In this document: positions 44,796 to 53,625 of the stretch, one piece after another | Layout: each line of letters begins with the position of its first letter | Position numbering within the stretch: the stretch's first letter is position 1 | NCBI RefSeq assembly: GCF_007830235.1 | Contig: NZ_VLKI01000007.1 | Span: 179,477 to 243,476, forward strand | DNA: 64,000 nucleotides | DNA from: Cytobacillus oceanisediminis | Lineage (GTDB): Bacteria; Bacillota; Bacilli; Bacillales; Cytobacillaceae | Reading direction: 5' to 3' | Program-made: the position numbers and the translations under genes | Notes under the pieces: generated by a model | What the model was told of the DNA's origin: nothing | Database searches by the model: none | What the model saw: the letters and a program-made list of their open reading frames with translations, nothing else

Positions 44796-45749
44796 ATGTC
44801 AGCACAATATGAACTAGCTACGTTTGCTGGTGGATGTTTTTGGTGTATGGTTCAACCCTTTGATGAGTTACCTGGTATTATAAAAGTAGTGTCAGGCTAT
44901 ACAGGTGGGCATAAAGAGAACCCAACTTATCAAGAAGTGTGCTCTAATACAACGGGTCATTATGAGGCAGTTCAAATTACGTTCGACCCAACCGTTTTTC
45001 CGTATGAGAAGCTGTTAGAGCTTTTCTGGCAGCAAATTGATCCTACCGATGCTCATGGTCAGTTTGGTGATCGAGGAGAGTCCTACAAAACCGCCATTTT
45101 TTATCATACAGAGGAGCAAAAGCGACTAGCCGAAGAATCTAAACAGACATTACAAGAAAGTAAAAGGTTTTCAAAGCCAATCGTGACAGAAATTAAAGAG
45201 GCGTCTGTGTTTTATCCGGCAGAAGAATATCATCAGCACTATTATAAAAAGAATTCCTTTCATTATAACCGTTATAAGGAAGGGTCAGGACGAGCAGGAT
45301 TTATTCGAGAAAACTGGAAAAAGCATCAGGCTGAAAACATCAAGAAGCTTACTCCTATTCAGTATCGTGTCACACAAGAAAACGGAACGGAACCACCCTT
45401 TCAAAATGAATTCTGGGATCATAAGGATGAAGGGATTTATGTCGAGATTATCTCTGGCAAACCATTATTTAGCTCTCTTGATAAATTTGATTCTGGCTGT
45501 GGGTGGCCGAGCTTCACGAAGCCAATCAAGCATCAAGAGGTACTTGAAAAACTAGATACGTCCCATGGAATGAGACGGATAGAAGTAAGAAGCACGTCAG
45601 CAGATTCTCATTTAGGACACGTATTTGATGATGGTCCACGTGATAAAGGTGGGCTTCGATATTGTATCAACTCTGCGGCCCTCAAATTTATTCCAAAAGA
45701 TAAACTGCAGGAAGAGGGCTACGGGGAATATCTTGGTTTGTTCCAATAG
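44796..45749 (+). CDS. msrAB: MsrA-MsrB fusion, methionine sulfoxide reductase
   Basis: This 317-residue protein fuses MsrA ([13 protein letters not shown], catalytic Cys14) to MsrB (about 175-317, with [14 protein letters not shown] and [11 protein letters not shown] holding the catalytic Cys). It repairs both epimers of methionine sulfoxide in proteins using thioredoxin. TGGAGG precedes the ATG. No signal peptide is present, so it acts in the cytoplasm. A separate MsrA gene lies at 60869-61513. Confidence 0.93.
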   Translation: MSAQYELATFAGGCFWCMVQPFDELPGIIKVVSGYTGGHKENPTYQEVCSNTTGHYEAVQITFDPTVFPYEKLLELFWQQIDPTDAHGQFGDRGESYKTAIFYHTEEQKRLAEESKQTLQESKRFSKPIVTEIKEASVFYPAEEYHQHYYKKNSFHYNRYKEGSGRAGFIRENWKKHQAENIKKLTPIQYRVTQENGTEPPFQNEFWDHKDEGIYVEIISGKPLFSSLDKFDSGCGWPSFTKPIKHQEVLEKLDTSHGMRRIEVRSTSADSHLGHVFDDGPRDKGGLRYCINSAALKFIPKDKLQEEGYGEYLGLFQ

Positions 45750-45757
45750 AAATCTAG

Positions 45758-45788
45758 AGTTCTTGGAGGCTTCTCCAAGGACTTTTTC
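45758..45788 (+). terminator. Rho-independent terminator after msrAB
   Basis: AGTTCTTGGAG pairs with CTCCAAGGACT around GCTT, followed by TTTTC. Confidence 0.8.
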
Positions 45789-45880
45789 ATTACAAGGCAA
45801 ACCTGTAAGCTAGGTAACCAGTATGAACAATTGTTTTTCTATAAAATGAGAAGTAAAGTGAATATATGGAGTCAAGCTTT

Positions 45881-46033
45881 ATGACATTACGTGAACAGCT
45901 AGAAGCGAAAATTAGTCAATTTGTAAAGAAATCGGCCTAAGGAAATACTAGATGTATTTAGAGAGGCTGCAGAGGATCTAGAGAAACATGGTCCTACTGG
46001 ATTATCTTCGGGGCAAACAGCTCCAAATTTAAA
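45881..46033 (+). pseudogene. Peroxiredoxin-like N-terminal fragment
   Basis: The ATG starts MTLREQLEAKISQFVKKS. A one-base shift leads to PKEILDVFREAAEDLEKHG and the SGQTAPN start of the thioredoxin fold, where the sequence switches without a stop into an IS3 transposase tail. The active-site Cys is missing. It is the cut-off front of the same family as the remnants at 46915 and 62649. Confidence 0.7.
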
Positions 46034-46175
46034 AGAAGTGAATCGAGTGATCGAGGAATATAACCAGCATCGTTATCAATGGGGCTTAAATAAAATGATC
46101 CCGGAGCAATACCGGGGCCATTTACTAGCCGCATAGGCGCTTTTTAAACTGTCCGTAAATCGGGGCACAGTTCAA
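46034..46175 (+). mobile_element. IS3 family transposase C-terminal end and element tip
   Basis: EEYNQHRYQWGLNKMIPEQY then RGHLLAA and a stop is the usual end of IS150/IS3-type OrfB. The following AAACTGTCCG...CACAGTTCA resembles the IS terminal repeat. Only this end remains, joined to the peroxiredoxin fragment. Confidence 0.75.
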
Positions 46176-46215
46176 TGAGACGCATGGGCTTCTTTTAATT
46201 TAATTTGTGTGAGCT

Positions 46216-46390
46216 AATTTGGGGTGAGTCTCAATGGTGAAAGTCCCGAACTGCGAAGACAGAAGTATCAGTTAACGTAAAGCGAGAGAATCCAAATGAC
46301 GCGGAATCTATAGAAAGTGAGCGGCAAACCTCGATTCTGAGGAACACTAGCTTCATATAAGATTAGGTATTATTGGATTTGCGCTAGCCA
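46216..46390 (+). mobile_element. Group II intron RNA remnant (domain I)
   Basis: TGGTGAAAGTCCCGAACTG, GCGGAATCTATAGAAAGTG, GGCAAACCTCGATTCTGAGG and CTTCATATAAGATTAGG follow the order seen in domain I of bacterial group II introns. No reverse transcriptase follows, so it is a stranded 5' piece. Confidence 0.6.
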
Positions 46391-46494
46391 AAATAAAATC
46401 CTTTCTGCCGAAGGTGATACAATTAATTGGAATCCCCTTTTTATTAGGTGTTTCAAGAGTAGTAAAAAAGAAAATATATACCCATAAATATAGA

Positions 46495-46540
46495 GGCTGA
46501 CCCAAAAGGTCGTTAAATGACGACTCTTTTGGGTTAGTCT
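46495..46540. repeat. Hairpin related to that at 32282
   Basis: GACCCAAAAGGTCGTT and ACGACTCTTTTGGGTTAGTC form a stem like that beside the IS1182 remnant. Downstream minus-strand codons (DVEPVQKEISVPVIKKTKDK) suggest the end of an unidentified, perhaps transposon-derived, gene. Confidence 0.5.
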
Positions 46541-46685
46541 TTTATTTTCACTTTATCTTTGGTTTTTTTAATAACTGGAACTGAGATCTCTTTTTGGACA
46601 GGTTCAACGTCATTTCCTTTGTCTATACTTTTTATTTCCTTCTTCAGTAGATAAAAGTTCTTGCGGGCTGCATTGCAAATCGTGG

Positions 46686-46775
46686 AGTACAGACGGTTAC
46701 AGATATCCGAAAAGCAGGAGGGAAAGCAGAGTTTGTGTAGAAGGATCTTCGTGATGCGATGAGCGCATGGACTTG
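46686..46775 (+). pseudogene. Short-chain dehydrogenase fragment
   Basis: About 28 codons read VTDIRKAGGKAEFV, a stop, then KDLRDAMSA, matching the segment of short-chain dehydrogenases after the cofactor loop. Nothing else of the gene remains. Confidence 0.4.
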
Positions 46776-46832
46776 ACGAACCGAGAGTCGAACACTTGGC
46801 TACGGTGGATTATCTTTTTTAATAAAATGGAA

Positions 46833-46861
46833 TTGACACTCCAAAAAAATATTGTTACGAT
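46833..46861 (+). promoter_or_regulatory. Sigma-A promoter of the peroxiredoxin remnant, in a tandem repeat
   Basis: TTGACA and TACGAT are 17 bases apart. The sequence AATTGACACTCCAAAAAAATAT recurs as AGTTAACACTCCAAAAAAATAT about 50 bases downstream, a duplicated promoter-like block. Confidence 0.55.
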
Positions 46862-46914
46862 TATTCTGATAAAATAGAGTTAACACTCCAAAAAAATATA
46901 AGGGGCGTGAAACG

Positions 46915-47556
46915 ATGTTTTTAAAAGAGAAATTGATTCAAGAGAAGGAGATGTTTGTCACCAACGTACATAGGGATATACAAATGCAAATCTTGTGACA
47001 TATTAAGGAACTACAGCAGTCCGATATCGAATTTGGTTTAAAGGATGGGGAAGAAACTCCGAATTTTACATTGCCGAGTCCGCTTGGGCAAAAAAATGTC
47101 TCTGTATGATGAGCTTGAGAAGGGTCCGTTTGTCTTGACCTTCTACCGAGGCGGTTGGTGTCCATTCTGCACTTTAAAGCTCCGGACTTATCAACGATTT
47201 TTACCACTGTTTCAGAGGCTTGGTGCTCAATTGATTGCTATCACTCCTCGAAGTCCTGATAATTCTGTGTTCCAGTAGGAGAAGGAGGAATTAGCCTTCC
47301 AGGTACTGAGCGATTCGAATGGCAGCGTTGTCGGAAACTACAAAATTCTGTTTGAACTGCCGCTTATCTTCAGGATATCTTTAAAATAATCTAGGGCTTT
47401 CTCTCAATGAGTTCAACAAAACAGATCGCTGGATTTTGCCGGTACCGGCCACTTTTATTATCGACAAGGAAGGATGTGTCCGCAGGGCACACGTAAACCC
47501 GGGCTTTTGATCGAATGGAACAAGAAGAAATCATTGATCAATTGAAGAAGCTTTGA
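46915..47556 (+). pseudogene. AhpC/TSA-like peroxiredoxin, multiply broken
   Basis: The gene keeps a promoter, a ribosome site (AAGGGGCG) and almost full length, but has a TGA after 27 codons, a frameshift in an A7 run at about 47089, a TAG at 47276 and another shift at about 47365. The active-site part VLTFYRGGWCPFCTLKLRTY is intact with both Cys residues, and the tail reads DRWILPVPATFIIDKEG. The family removes peroxides with thioredoxin-like partners. Confidence 0.82.
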
Positions 47557-47645
47557 AAAAATGCATTATAGGGATTCGTCCATAGTAGTTTAATTAATAT
47601 CTTTATATTAAAAATAACTTAATTTCAAATATGGGAGGTTTATTT

Positions 47646-48152
47646 GTGAATAAATTTAATTTAGGAGATAAAGTTCCTAACTTTGAACTCCCCTCTACGT
47701 CCGGTTACCAATATGATTTCGAATCTTTTCGTAATGATAATAAAGGCTGGCACCTAGTCATCTATTTTAGAGGTTCTTGGTGCCCTGTATGTGTGGAAGA
47801 TCTAAAAGAACTAGAGAAAAACAAAGGTTATTTTGAAGATAAAGGGGTGTATTTTACAGTTGTTTCTGCAGATAACCTTGATAATTTGAACCAAATGGTT
47901 GAAAAACATAATTTTACATTCCCAGTTCTGTCTGATCAGGATTTAAACGTATTAAAAGCTTATGATGTCTTTTACCATAATGATAATGATCTCTATGAGG
48001 ACCACGGTGCTCACGGCGAACCTGCATACTTCTTAACAGATGAAGGGGGCACCTTGCTTTATCAACAAAAGCAAACAAGCCCATTTGGCCGACCAACGGC
48101 AACAGAGCTCCGAAAAATTGTTCAATGGATCAAAAAGAAACTTAAAGCTTAA
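47646..48152 (+). CDS. Redoxin/peroxiredoxin family protein
   Basis: This intact 168-residue protein begins with GTG at 47646 because GGGAGGT is six bases before it, while the earlier ATG lies inside that site. It has LVIYFRGSWCPVCVEDLKEL with a CxxC pair and FPVLSDQDLNVLKAYDVF, as in the bacterioferritin-comigratory-like redoxins. It likely reduces peroxides or disulfides in the cytoplasm. It is the only undamaged peroxiredoxin-like gene here. Confidence 0.85.
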   Translation: MNKFNLGDKVPNFELPSTSGYQYDFESFRNDNKGWHLVIYFRGSWCPVCVEDLKELEKNKGYFEDKGVYFTVVSADNLDNLNQMVEKHNFTFPVLSDQDLNVLKAYDVFYHNDNDLYEDHGAHGEPAYFLTDEGGTLLYQQKQTSPFGRPTATELRKIVQWIKKKLKA

Positions 48153-48249
48153 TATTTAGGATTTGCTTAAAAAGAGGCATGAATATGTCCCATCAACGGC
48201 TTACAAAAAGGCAGCATTCATTTTTTCCAAATTTGAAAGAAGGGCCTTT

Positions 48250-48798
48250 ATGGAAATTCTTGTTATGGGAGGTACAAAGTTTTTTGGTCGCCGCTTAGTC
48301 GAGTTATTACTTGAAGATGGACATAATGTAACCATTGCTACTCGTGGCCAAACTTCAGATGATTTTGGGGAGAAGGTAAAAAGAATTAAAATTGATCGTA
48401 CGGATCAGAGTTCAATGAAGCGCGCCTTTGCAGACCAGTACTTTGACGTAGTCTATGACCAAATTTGTTTTAATCCGAGAGAAGCCAAAATCGCTGTTGA
48501 AACATTCAGCAACCGTATAAAACGTTATGTCTTTACGTCAAGTATGGCAGTGTACGGTCATAAAGAAACTGAAATTGTGGAAAGAGATTTTATCCTGGAA
48601 GATTACAAAGTTAATCTGGATGCTGACGATTATGCCTATGATGAAGGAAAACGCCAGGCAGAGGCTTATTTTTTTCAACATGCTGCATTCCCAGTGGTTG
48701 CTGTTCGTGTAGCGATGGTGGTATCGGGAAACGATGACTTTACAGGCCGATTTGATTTTTATGTTGGACATGTGGCAAATATTGGGACTGCATTCTAG
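48250..48798 (+). pseudogene. NAD-dependent epimerase/reductase, copy C, truncated
   Basis: This copy starts MEILVMGGTKFFGRRLVELL and has RYVFTSSMAVYGH and YAYDEGKRQAEAYFF with the Tyr-x3-Lys-like region. It stops at 182 residues, where about 300 are normal. It is a homologue of copies A and B but less similar to them than they are to each other. The frame is undamaged up to the truncation, which borders the GC-rich glycosidase region. Confidence 0.8.
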
Positions 48799-48917
48799 GA
48801 GGTATAACCATTAGTATAGGAGCCAAAGTTGTTTATAAATCTGACACATATACCGATACATGAACTCTGACAAATAAATCGGATTTCAAAAATCGTAAAA
48901 AGGCTCAAGGATGACTT

Positions 48918-49955
48918 ATGCAAATACAGATTAAATCGGCGTTTAATAATCAATTCGTTAGCGCGGAGAACCAGGGAGAAAGCCCGCTGGCTGCCAACCG
49001 CGAGGCTGCTCAGGAATGGGAGAACTTTAATGTCATTAACAACTCGGACGGGACCATCTCCTTCCAAGCGGTAGCCAATAATAAATATTTACGGCGGATC
49101 TGAATCAGGAGACGAAGCTGGTTGTCGGGCTACGGAGATTCAGGCATGGGAGAGGTTCCGGAAAATCGACCGCGGCAACGGGAAAATAGCGCTGCAGGCC
49201 GTAGCGAACAATTTATACGTATCAGCCGATTTGAATAAAGGAGCGGTTCTTTACGCGAATAGGTCGTCGGCGTCAAAATGGGAAGAATTCGTTATTTCTC
49301 CGGCGGGCTCCGGTTTTTCTTCCCCGCAAACGGGAGGATTCGCCGTATCTGAGCAGCAATTCAATCAAATTTTCCCGAACCGGAACGGTTTCTATACCTA
49401 CTCCGGGCTGATCGCGGCTCTCGGTGCGTATCCGGGCTTTGCGAAAACCGGCGGTGCTACGATAGAGAAGCAGGAAGCTGCCGCTTTTCTTGCCAACGTC
49501 TACCATGAAACCGGCGGTCTCTATTACATCGTCGAGCAGAACAAGGCGAATTACTCCCACTATTCCGATCCTAGCAACACACGCTATCCAAGCGCGCCGG
49601 GAAAACAATATTACGGCCGCGGTCCGATCCAGATCAGCTGGAATTACAATTACGGAGCGGCCGGCGAAGCGCTGGGGCTGCCGCTACTGGGGCCGACCCG
49701 GGTCTGGTCGCTCGAGACTCCTCGGTCGCTTGGAAAACGGGGCTGTGGTTCTGGAACACGCAGACTGGGGCAGGAACGATGACCTGCCATAATGCGTTGG
49801 TAAATTCTAGAGGGTTCGGCGAGACGATCCGTACGATCAATGGGTCGCTCGAATGTAATCGCGGAGGCGGAGGTCCGGTTCAAAGCCGTGTCGAGCAGTA
49901 CAAAAGAATTTGCGGGATTCTCGGCGTGAGCCCGGGCAACAATCTTTCCTGCTAA
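48918..49955 (+). pseudogene. GH19 chitinase with fascin-like domain, GC-rich, frameshifted
   Basis: The first part (NNQFVSAENQGESPLAANRE) and a second repeat (ALQAVANNLYVSADLNKGAV) form a beta-trefoil fascin-like domain. The catalytic part follows: VSEQQFNQIFPNRNGFYTY, LANVYHETGGLYYIVEQN with the catalytic Glu, and YGRGPIQISWNYNYGAA. Frameshifts occur at about 49098 and 49690, and no signal peptide is present. Base composition is much more GC-rich than the host, and it resembles Paenibacillus genes. A working version would cut chitin. Confidence 0.82.
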
Positions 49956-49979
49956 ATTGAAGAAGGAGGAGTTCTAGAG

Positions 49980-51159
49980 ATGGCGGAACTAAATGCAGAC
50001 AGCAGATGGCGTCTTGTGTGGAGCGACGAATTTAGCGGGATCAGCGGTTCGGCGCCCGACCCCGGTAAATGGGGCTACGATACCGGGGGAACCGGATGGG
50101 GGAATAACGAGAAACAGTATTACACCGACAGTACGAATAACGCCTACCTGGACGGATCCGGCCATTTGGTTATTAAGGCGATCAAAGAAAATAAGAACGG
50201 AATGCCCTACACCTCCGCTCGCCTGGTATCCAGAAATAAAGGAGACTGGACCTACGGGAGAATCGAAGCTCGTTCAAAGCTTCCCACCGGGAAAGGTTTA
50301 TGGCCCGCCATCTGGATGCTTCCAACCGATTGGGAATACGGAACCTGGCCGATCAGCGGCGAAACCGACATTATGGAGCAGTGGGGCTCGGACCCGCTCA
50401 AGGTGCATGGAACGATTCACTTCGGAAATCTGTGGAAATATCGGCGCGGAATAACGGCTCCCTGACGGGGGATACCACGAGTACGCCGTGGAGTGGGAGC
50501 CGGGCAAAATCCGCTGGTACGTTGACGGTAACCTGTACCAAACACACAGGACGAAGGAGTGGTACAGTTCGGGCGGTCCAAGCCCGGCACCCTTTAATAA
50601 GCGGTTCCACATTCTGCTCAATGTGGCCGTCGGCGGAAACTTTGACGGCGATCCCGACGGTTCGACGACGTTCCTGCAGACGATGATGGTCGATTATGTC
50701 CGGGTGTATAATCGCGCGGAACCGCAGAGCCAATACCTGCTAGCCAATTCGGGCTTTGAAACGGGAGATTTGACAGGCTGTTTCGAGTGGAATAGCTCGG
50801 TATCGGCACAAAAGGTCGATAAGGATTATCCCCGCCAAGGCAGCTATAAATTGACGCACTGGGCGTCCGGAGCGTATCAGCAAATTACGGCTCAAAAGGT
50901 AAACGTTCCTAACGGTCTGTACAAGGCCAGCGTCTGGGCTCGCTCCAGCGGAGGGCAGAAAGCCCTGAAGCTGTACGTCAAAGATTACGGAGGCGCCGAG
51001 CTCTCGAGTGACATCGGGACGAGTACGGTAACGGAATACCGGAAGTATACGATTGACAACATTCAGGTCACGAACGGACAAATCGAGATCGGGATATGGA
51101 ATGACGCCAACGCGAACAACTGGGCGGCATTCGATGGCTTTGAACTGGTAAGAAAATAA
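49980..51159 (+). pseudogene. GH16 beta-glucanase with carbohydrate-binding module, GC-rich, frameshifted
   Basis: AAGGAGGAG precedes the ATG. The frame has RLVWSDEFSG, ARLVSRNKGDWTYGRIEAR and the catalytic motif GETDIMEQWG (nucleophile and acid Glu). It breaks at about 50450 and resumes in another frame with YAVEWEPGKIRWYVDG and LLNVAVGGNFDGDPDG. A C-terminal CBM-like domain follows (ANSGFETGDLTGCFEWN to the end). No export signal is seen. It is paired with the GH19 remnant 24 bases upstream and shares its composition. Confidence 0.85.
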
Positions 51160-51283
51160 CAAACAACAATGGGTTCTGGTGCAAATACTTGAAGAAAATA
51201 TAAAAAAGCACAAGATTTCTATTGATCCCTGGTCTTAAGCAACTAGTCCAATCACAGTTGATGGATGAATTCTTTTTGATTTT

Positions 51284-51320
51284 GGACAGACTTCTCCCTT
51301 TGAAGAGTCTGTCCTTTTTT
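51284..51320 (+). terminator. Rho-independent terminator
   Basis: GGACAGACT pairs with AGTCTGTCC, followed by TTTTTT. It may have ended the glycosidase transcript. No gene can be supported in 51160-51447. Confidence 0.8.
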
Positions 51321-51447
51321 GATCATGTGCATAGCCTCTATCCCCGCAATAATTCGTTTGGAGGTTCGATAGCATTCCACTGTTTATTAGCGAAGAGGAC
51401 ATTTTGATAGTTTTTGCGGAACAGCTCAGGACGGACTGCCTGGTTCA

Positions 51448-52265
51448 TCCATTACTGTATTCTTTCAAGAAAACGGGCTTTTCCTCGATCGGCTCGGTAG
51501 CGACACCAATGGTAACCGTACTCGCTAACGCATAGGCACAAGCGGAGGTGAGGCTAAATAATTGGCTTTTACTTGTGGGTGGATTCATCCTTCAAAGTTA
51601 CGGTTGCCCGACAAAACGGCTGCCGTGACAAGATCATGGTCCACGATCTCCTGTCTGACATCTTCGGGGAGCGGACCAGAGTTGCCGATACAGGTCGCGC
51701 ATCCATATCCTGCAACATGAAATCCGAGCGCTTCTAAGCTTTTGGACAGACCCGATTCGGTTAAATAATCCGAAATGACCCGGGATAAGCGAGTTTTTTA
51801 CATATGCAGGCTTCTTCAATCCTTTATCTACTGCCTTTTTGGCGAGGAGACCGGCACAAATCAAAATGCTTGGATTGGTCGTATTGGTGCCGGTCGTAAT
51901 GGCGGCGAGAACGACAGATCGGATTCAGACAAGCCGTACCCGCCTTTGTAGACGGAAGCTTAAGCTGCTTCCTTATAGGACTGTTTCATAGTGGAGATCG
52001 GAATTTGGTCCTGTGGTCGCTTGGGACCAGCCAAACAAGGAACTAACGTGGACAGGTCAAGTTCGATTATTTCTGAATACACAGGATCCTCACTGTTTTC
52101 CGATACAAACATACCCTGTGCTTTGTAATAGGCTTCAACCAAGGACACGTGTTTCTCGGTATGCCCGATAAATCGTAAGTAGCTCAAGGTCTCATGATCG
52201 ACTGGAAAATAACCCATGGTCGCCCCCATATTCCGGTGCAATCTGGCCTTTAAATGGAATACCAT
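51448..52265 (-). pseudogene. acnA: Aconitate hydratase internal fragment
   Basis: Minus-strand frames give GATMGYFPVDHETLSYLRF and LAGPKRPQDQIPISTMKQSY. They then give [39 protein letters not shown] with two Fe-S cluster Cys residues, and SGNRNFEG. Both ends are missing and several frameshifts occur. A functional aconitase must be elsewhere in the genome. It is a degenerate piece, perhaps brought in with the GC-richer DNA beside it. Confidence 0.85.
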
Positions 52266-52482
52266 GACTAACGTTTTTAAACAACATTATCTTTTTTGTA
52301 AACGGTAAATGAATAAAACTGTTTTTAAAACTTAATACCCTGTTTTTTAAATGTCATTTTCGTAGTTATTTTTTTATTATTAGGCAGAAGGCTAGAATGA
52401 AAGGTTGTCTTGAAGGTGATCAAAGAAGATGAAGGCAAAAGAAAAGTCCATTAATCTAAGAATAAAGAGGGGATATGACAAT

Positions 52483-53271
52483 ATGCAAGTTTTTTTAAAA
52501 CGCTTATCACAACATCGAGAACGATTGAGCCCGCTTGAAAAGCGAGTGTTAGAGTATTTATTGCGGAACCCTGAATATTTTACCCACCAGAAACTAGATG
52601 AAATATCCCGGAATCTTTTTGTGTCCACTGCTACTATTAGCAGAACGTGCCAAAAACTAGGATTTCGTGGGTTTCAAGAAATGAAGTACAGGCTTACTAA
52701 GGAAGTAACACAAGAAATGAAAAATGCTGTTTCGCCTCCCACTTCTCTTTTACAAATACATATAGAAAGAATGAAACAAGAAATGGATTTTACCTTACAA
52801 TTAGTAGATGAAAAAAAAATAAAGCTAGCAGCCGGTTATATAAAACAAAGCAATCACGTCGAGCTATTTGGTGTTGGTAATTCTTTTCTGGTTTGTAAAG
52901 ACGTTGCAAGGAAGCTTATGTTTGCGGGAAAGATTTGCTATGCGCGAGAAGATTGGGATGAATTACGAAGTGCCGCAAACAATTTAAAAGAAAATGATTT
53001 AGCAATATTGGTTTCCTATAGCGGAGAAACAAAGCATATGTTAGAATTTGTACAAATTTTAAAACATAATAATGTCAAATTAATTGCTATTACCGGGAGA
53101 CCTATCAACAGTTTACAACAGGAAGTGCATTTATCTCTCCAGGCATATATCACAAATTATTATTATGGTGAGCTGGATATAAGTTCACGTTTTCCATTGA
53201 GCATAATTTTAGATTTTATAATTATTTCGTTTTTAAATGAACAAACCGAAAAAACTTTGGAAACATTATAA
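52483..53271 (+). CDS. RpiR/MurR family transcriptional regulator
   Basis: This 262-residue protein has an N-terminal RpiR helix-turn-helix (FVSTATISRTCQKLGFRGFQE, about 45-65) and a C-terminal SIS sugar-phosphate-binding domain (NHVELFGVGNSFLVCKDVAR; AILVSYSGETKHML). Such proteins regulate sugar or amino-sugar use. The ATG at 52483 is preferred over one at 52429 because GAGGGG precedes it and the family begins at this point. The target genes are not obvious here. Region 52266-52482 is empty. Confidence 0.88.
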   Translation: MQVFLKRLSQHRERLSPLEKRVLEYLLRNPEYFTHQKLDEISRNLFVSTATISRTCQKLGFRGFQEMKYRLTKEVTQEMKNAVSPPTSLLQIHIERMKQEMDFTLQLVDEKKIKLAAGYIKQSNHVELFGVGNSFLVCKDVARKLMFAGKICYAREDWDELRSAANNLKENDLAILVSYSGETKHMLEFVQILKHNNVKLIAITGRPINSLQQEVHLSLQAYITNYYYGELDISSRFPLSIILDFIIISFLNEQTEKTLETL

Positions 53272-53625
53272 CTATTAGTGAAAAGCAGTCAGGCAAAGAG
53301 AATGAAGATTTAGCTGTCAGTTGTTTAGGATTAAAATATACATAATATACAAAAAGGACTGTCCTAGCTTTACTTAAAAATTTCCTCTTTGAAAGTCTAA
53401 TAGAGTTTGAGTGAATTGGGTCTCTTTTCATACATAACATTTAGCAAGCGATACGAGATCATTCAAATGAAAATCAAATATTGAAATCATATACAAAAAA
53501 TGTATGACCTTACAATCTCAATGATACCAATTGATAGGAGCCTTAGCAGGAAGTATTCTAAAATAAATCGCGAAGGTTGTTGTTATTTTCCAACAAGGCG
53601 ATTCAGAAACTAAGGGAGTGGTGAA
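53272..53625. other. Intergenic region before the S8 protease
   Basis: A/T-rich, with the short inverted repeat TCATACA...TGTATGA around 53490 and no coding frame that I can support. Confidence 0.5.

Noticed and set aside
49273..50733. Several long minus-strand frames in the glycosidase region
   Set aside because: GC-rich DNA gives long shadow frames. The plus-strand frames carry the GH19 and GH16 motifs.
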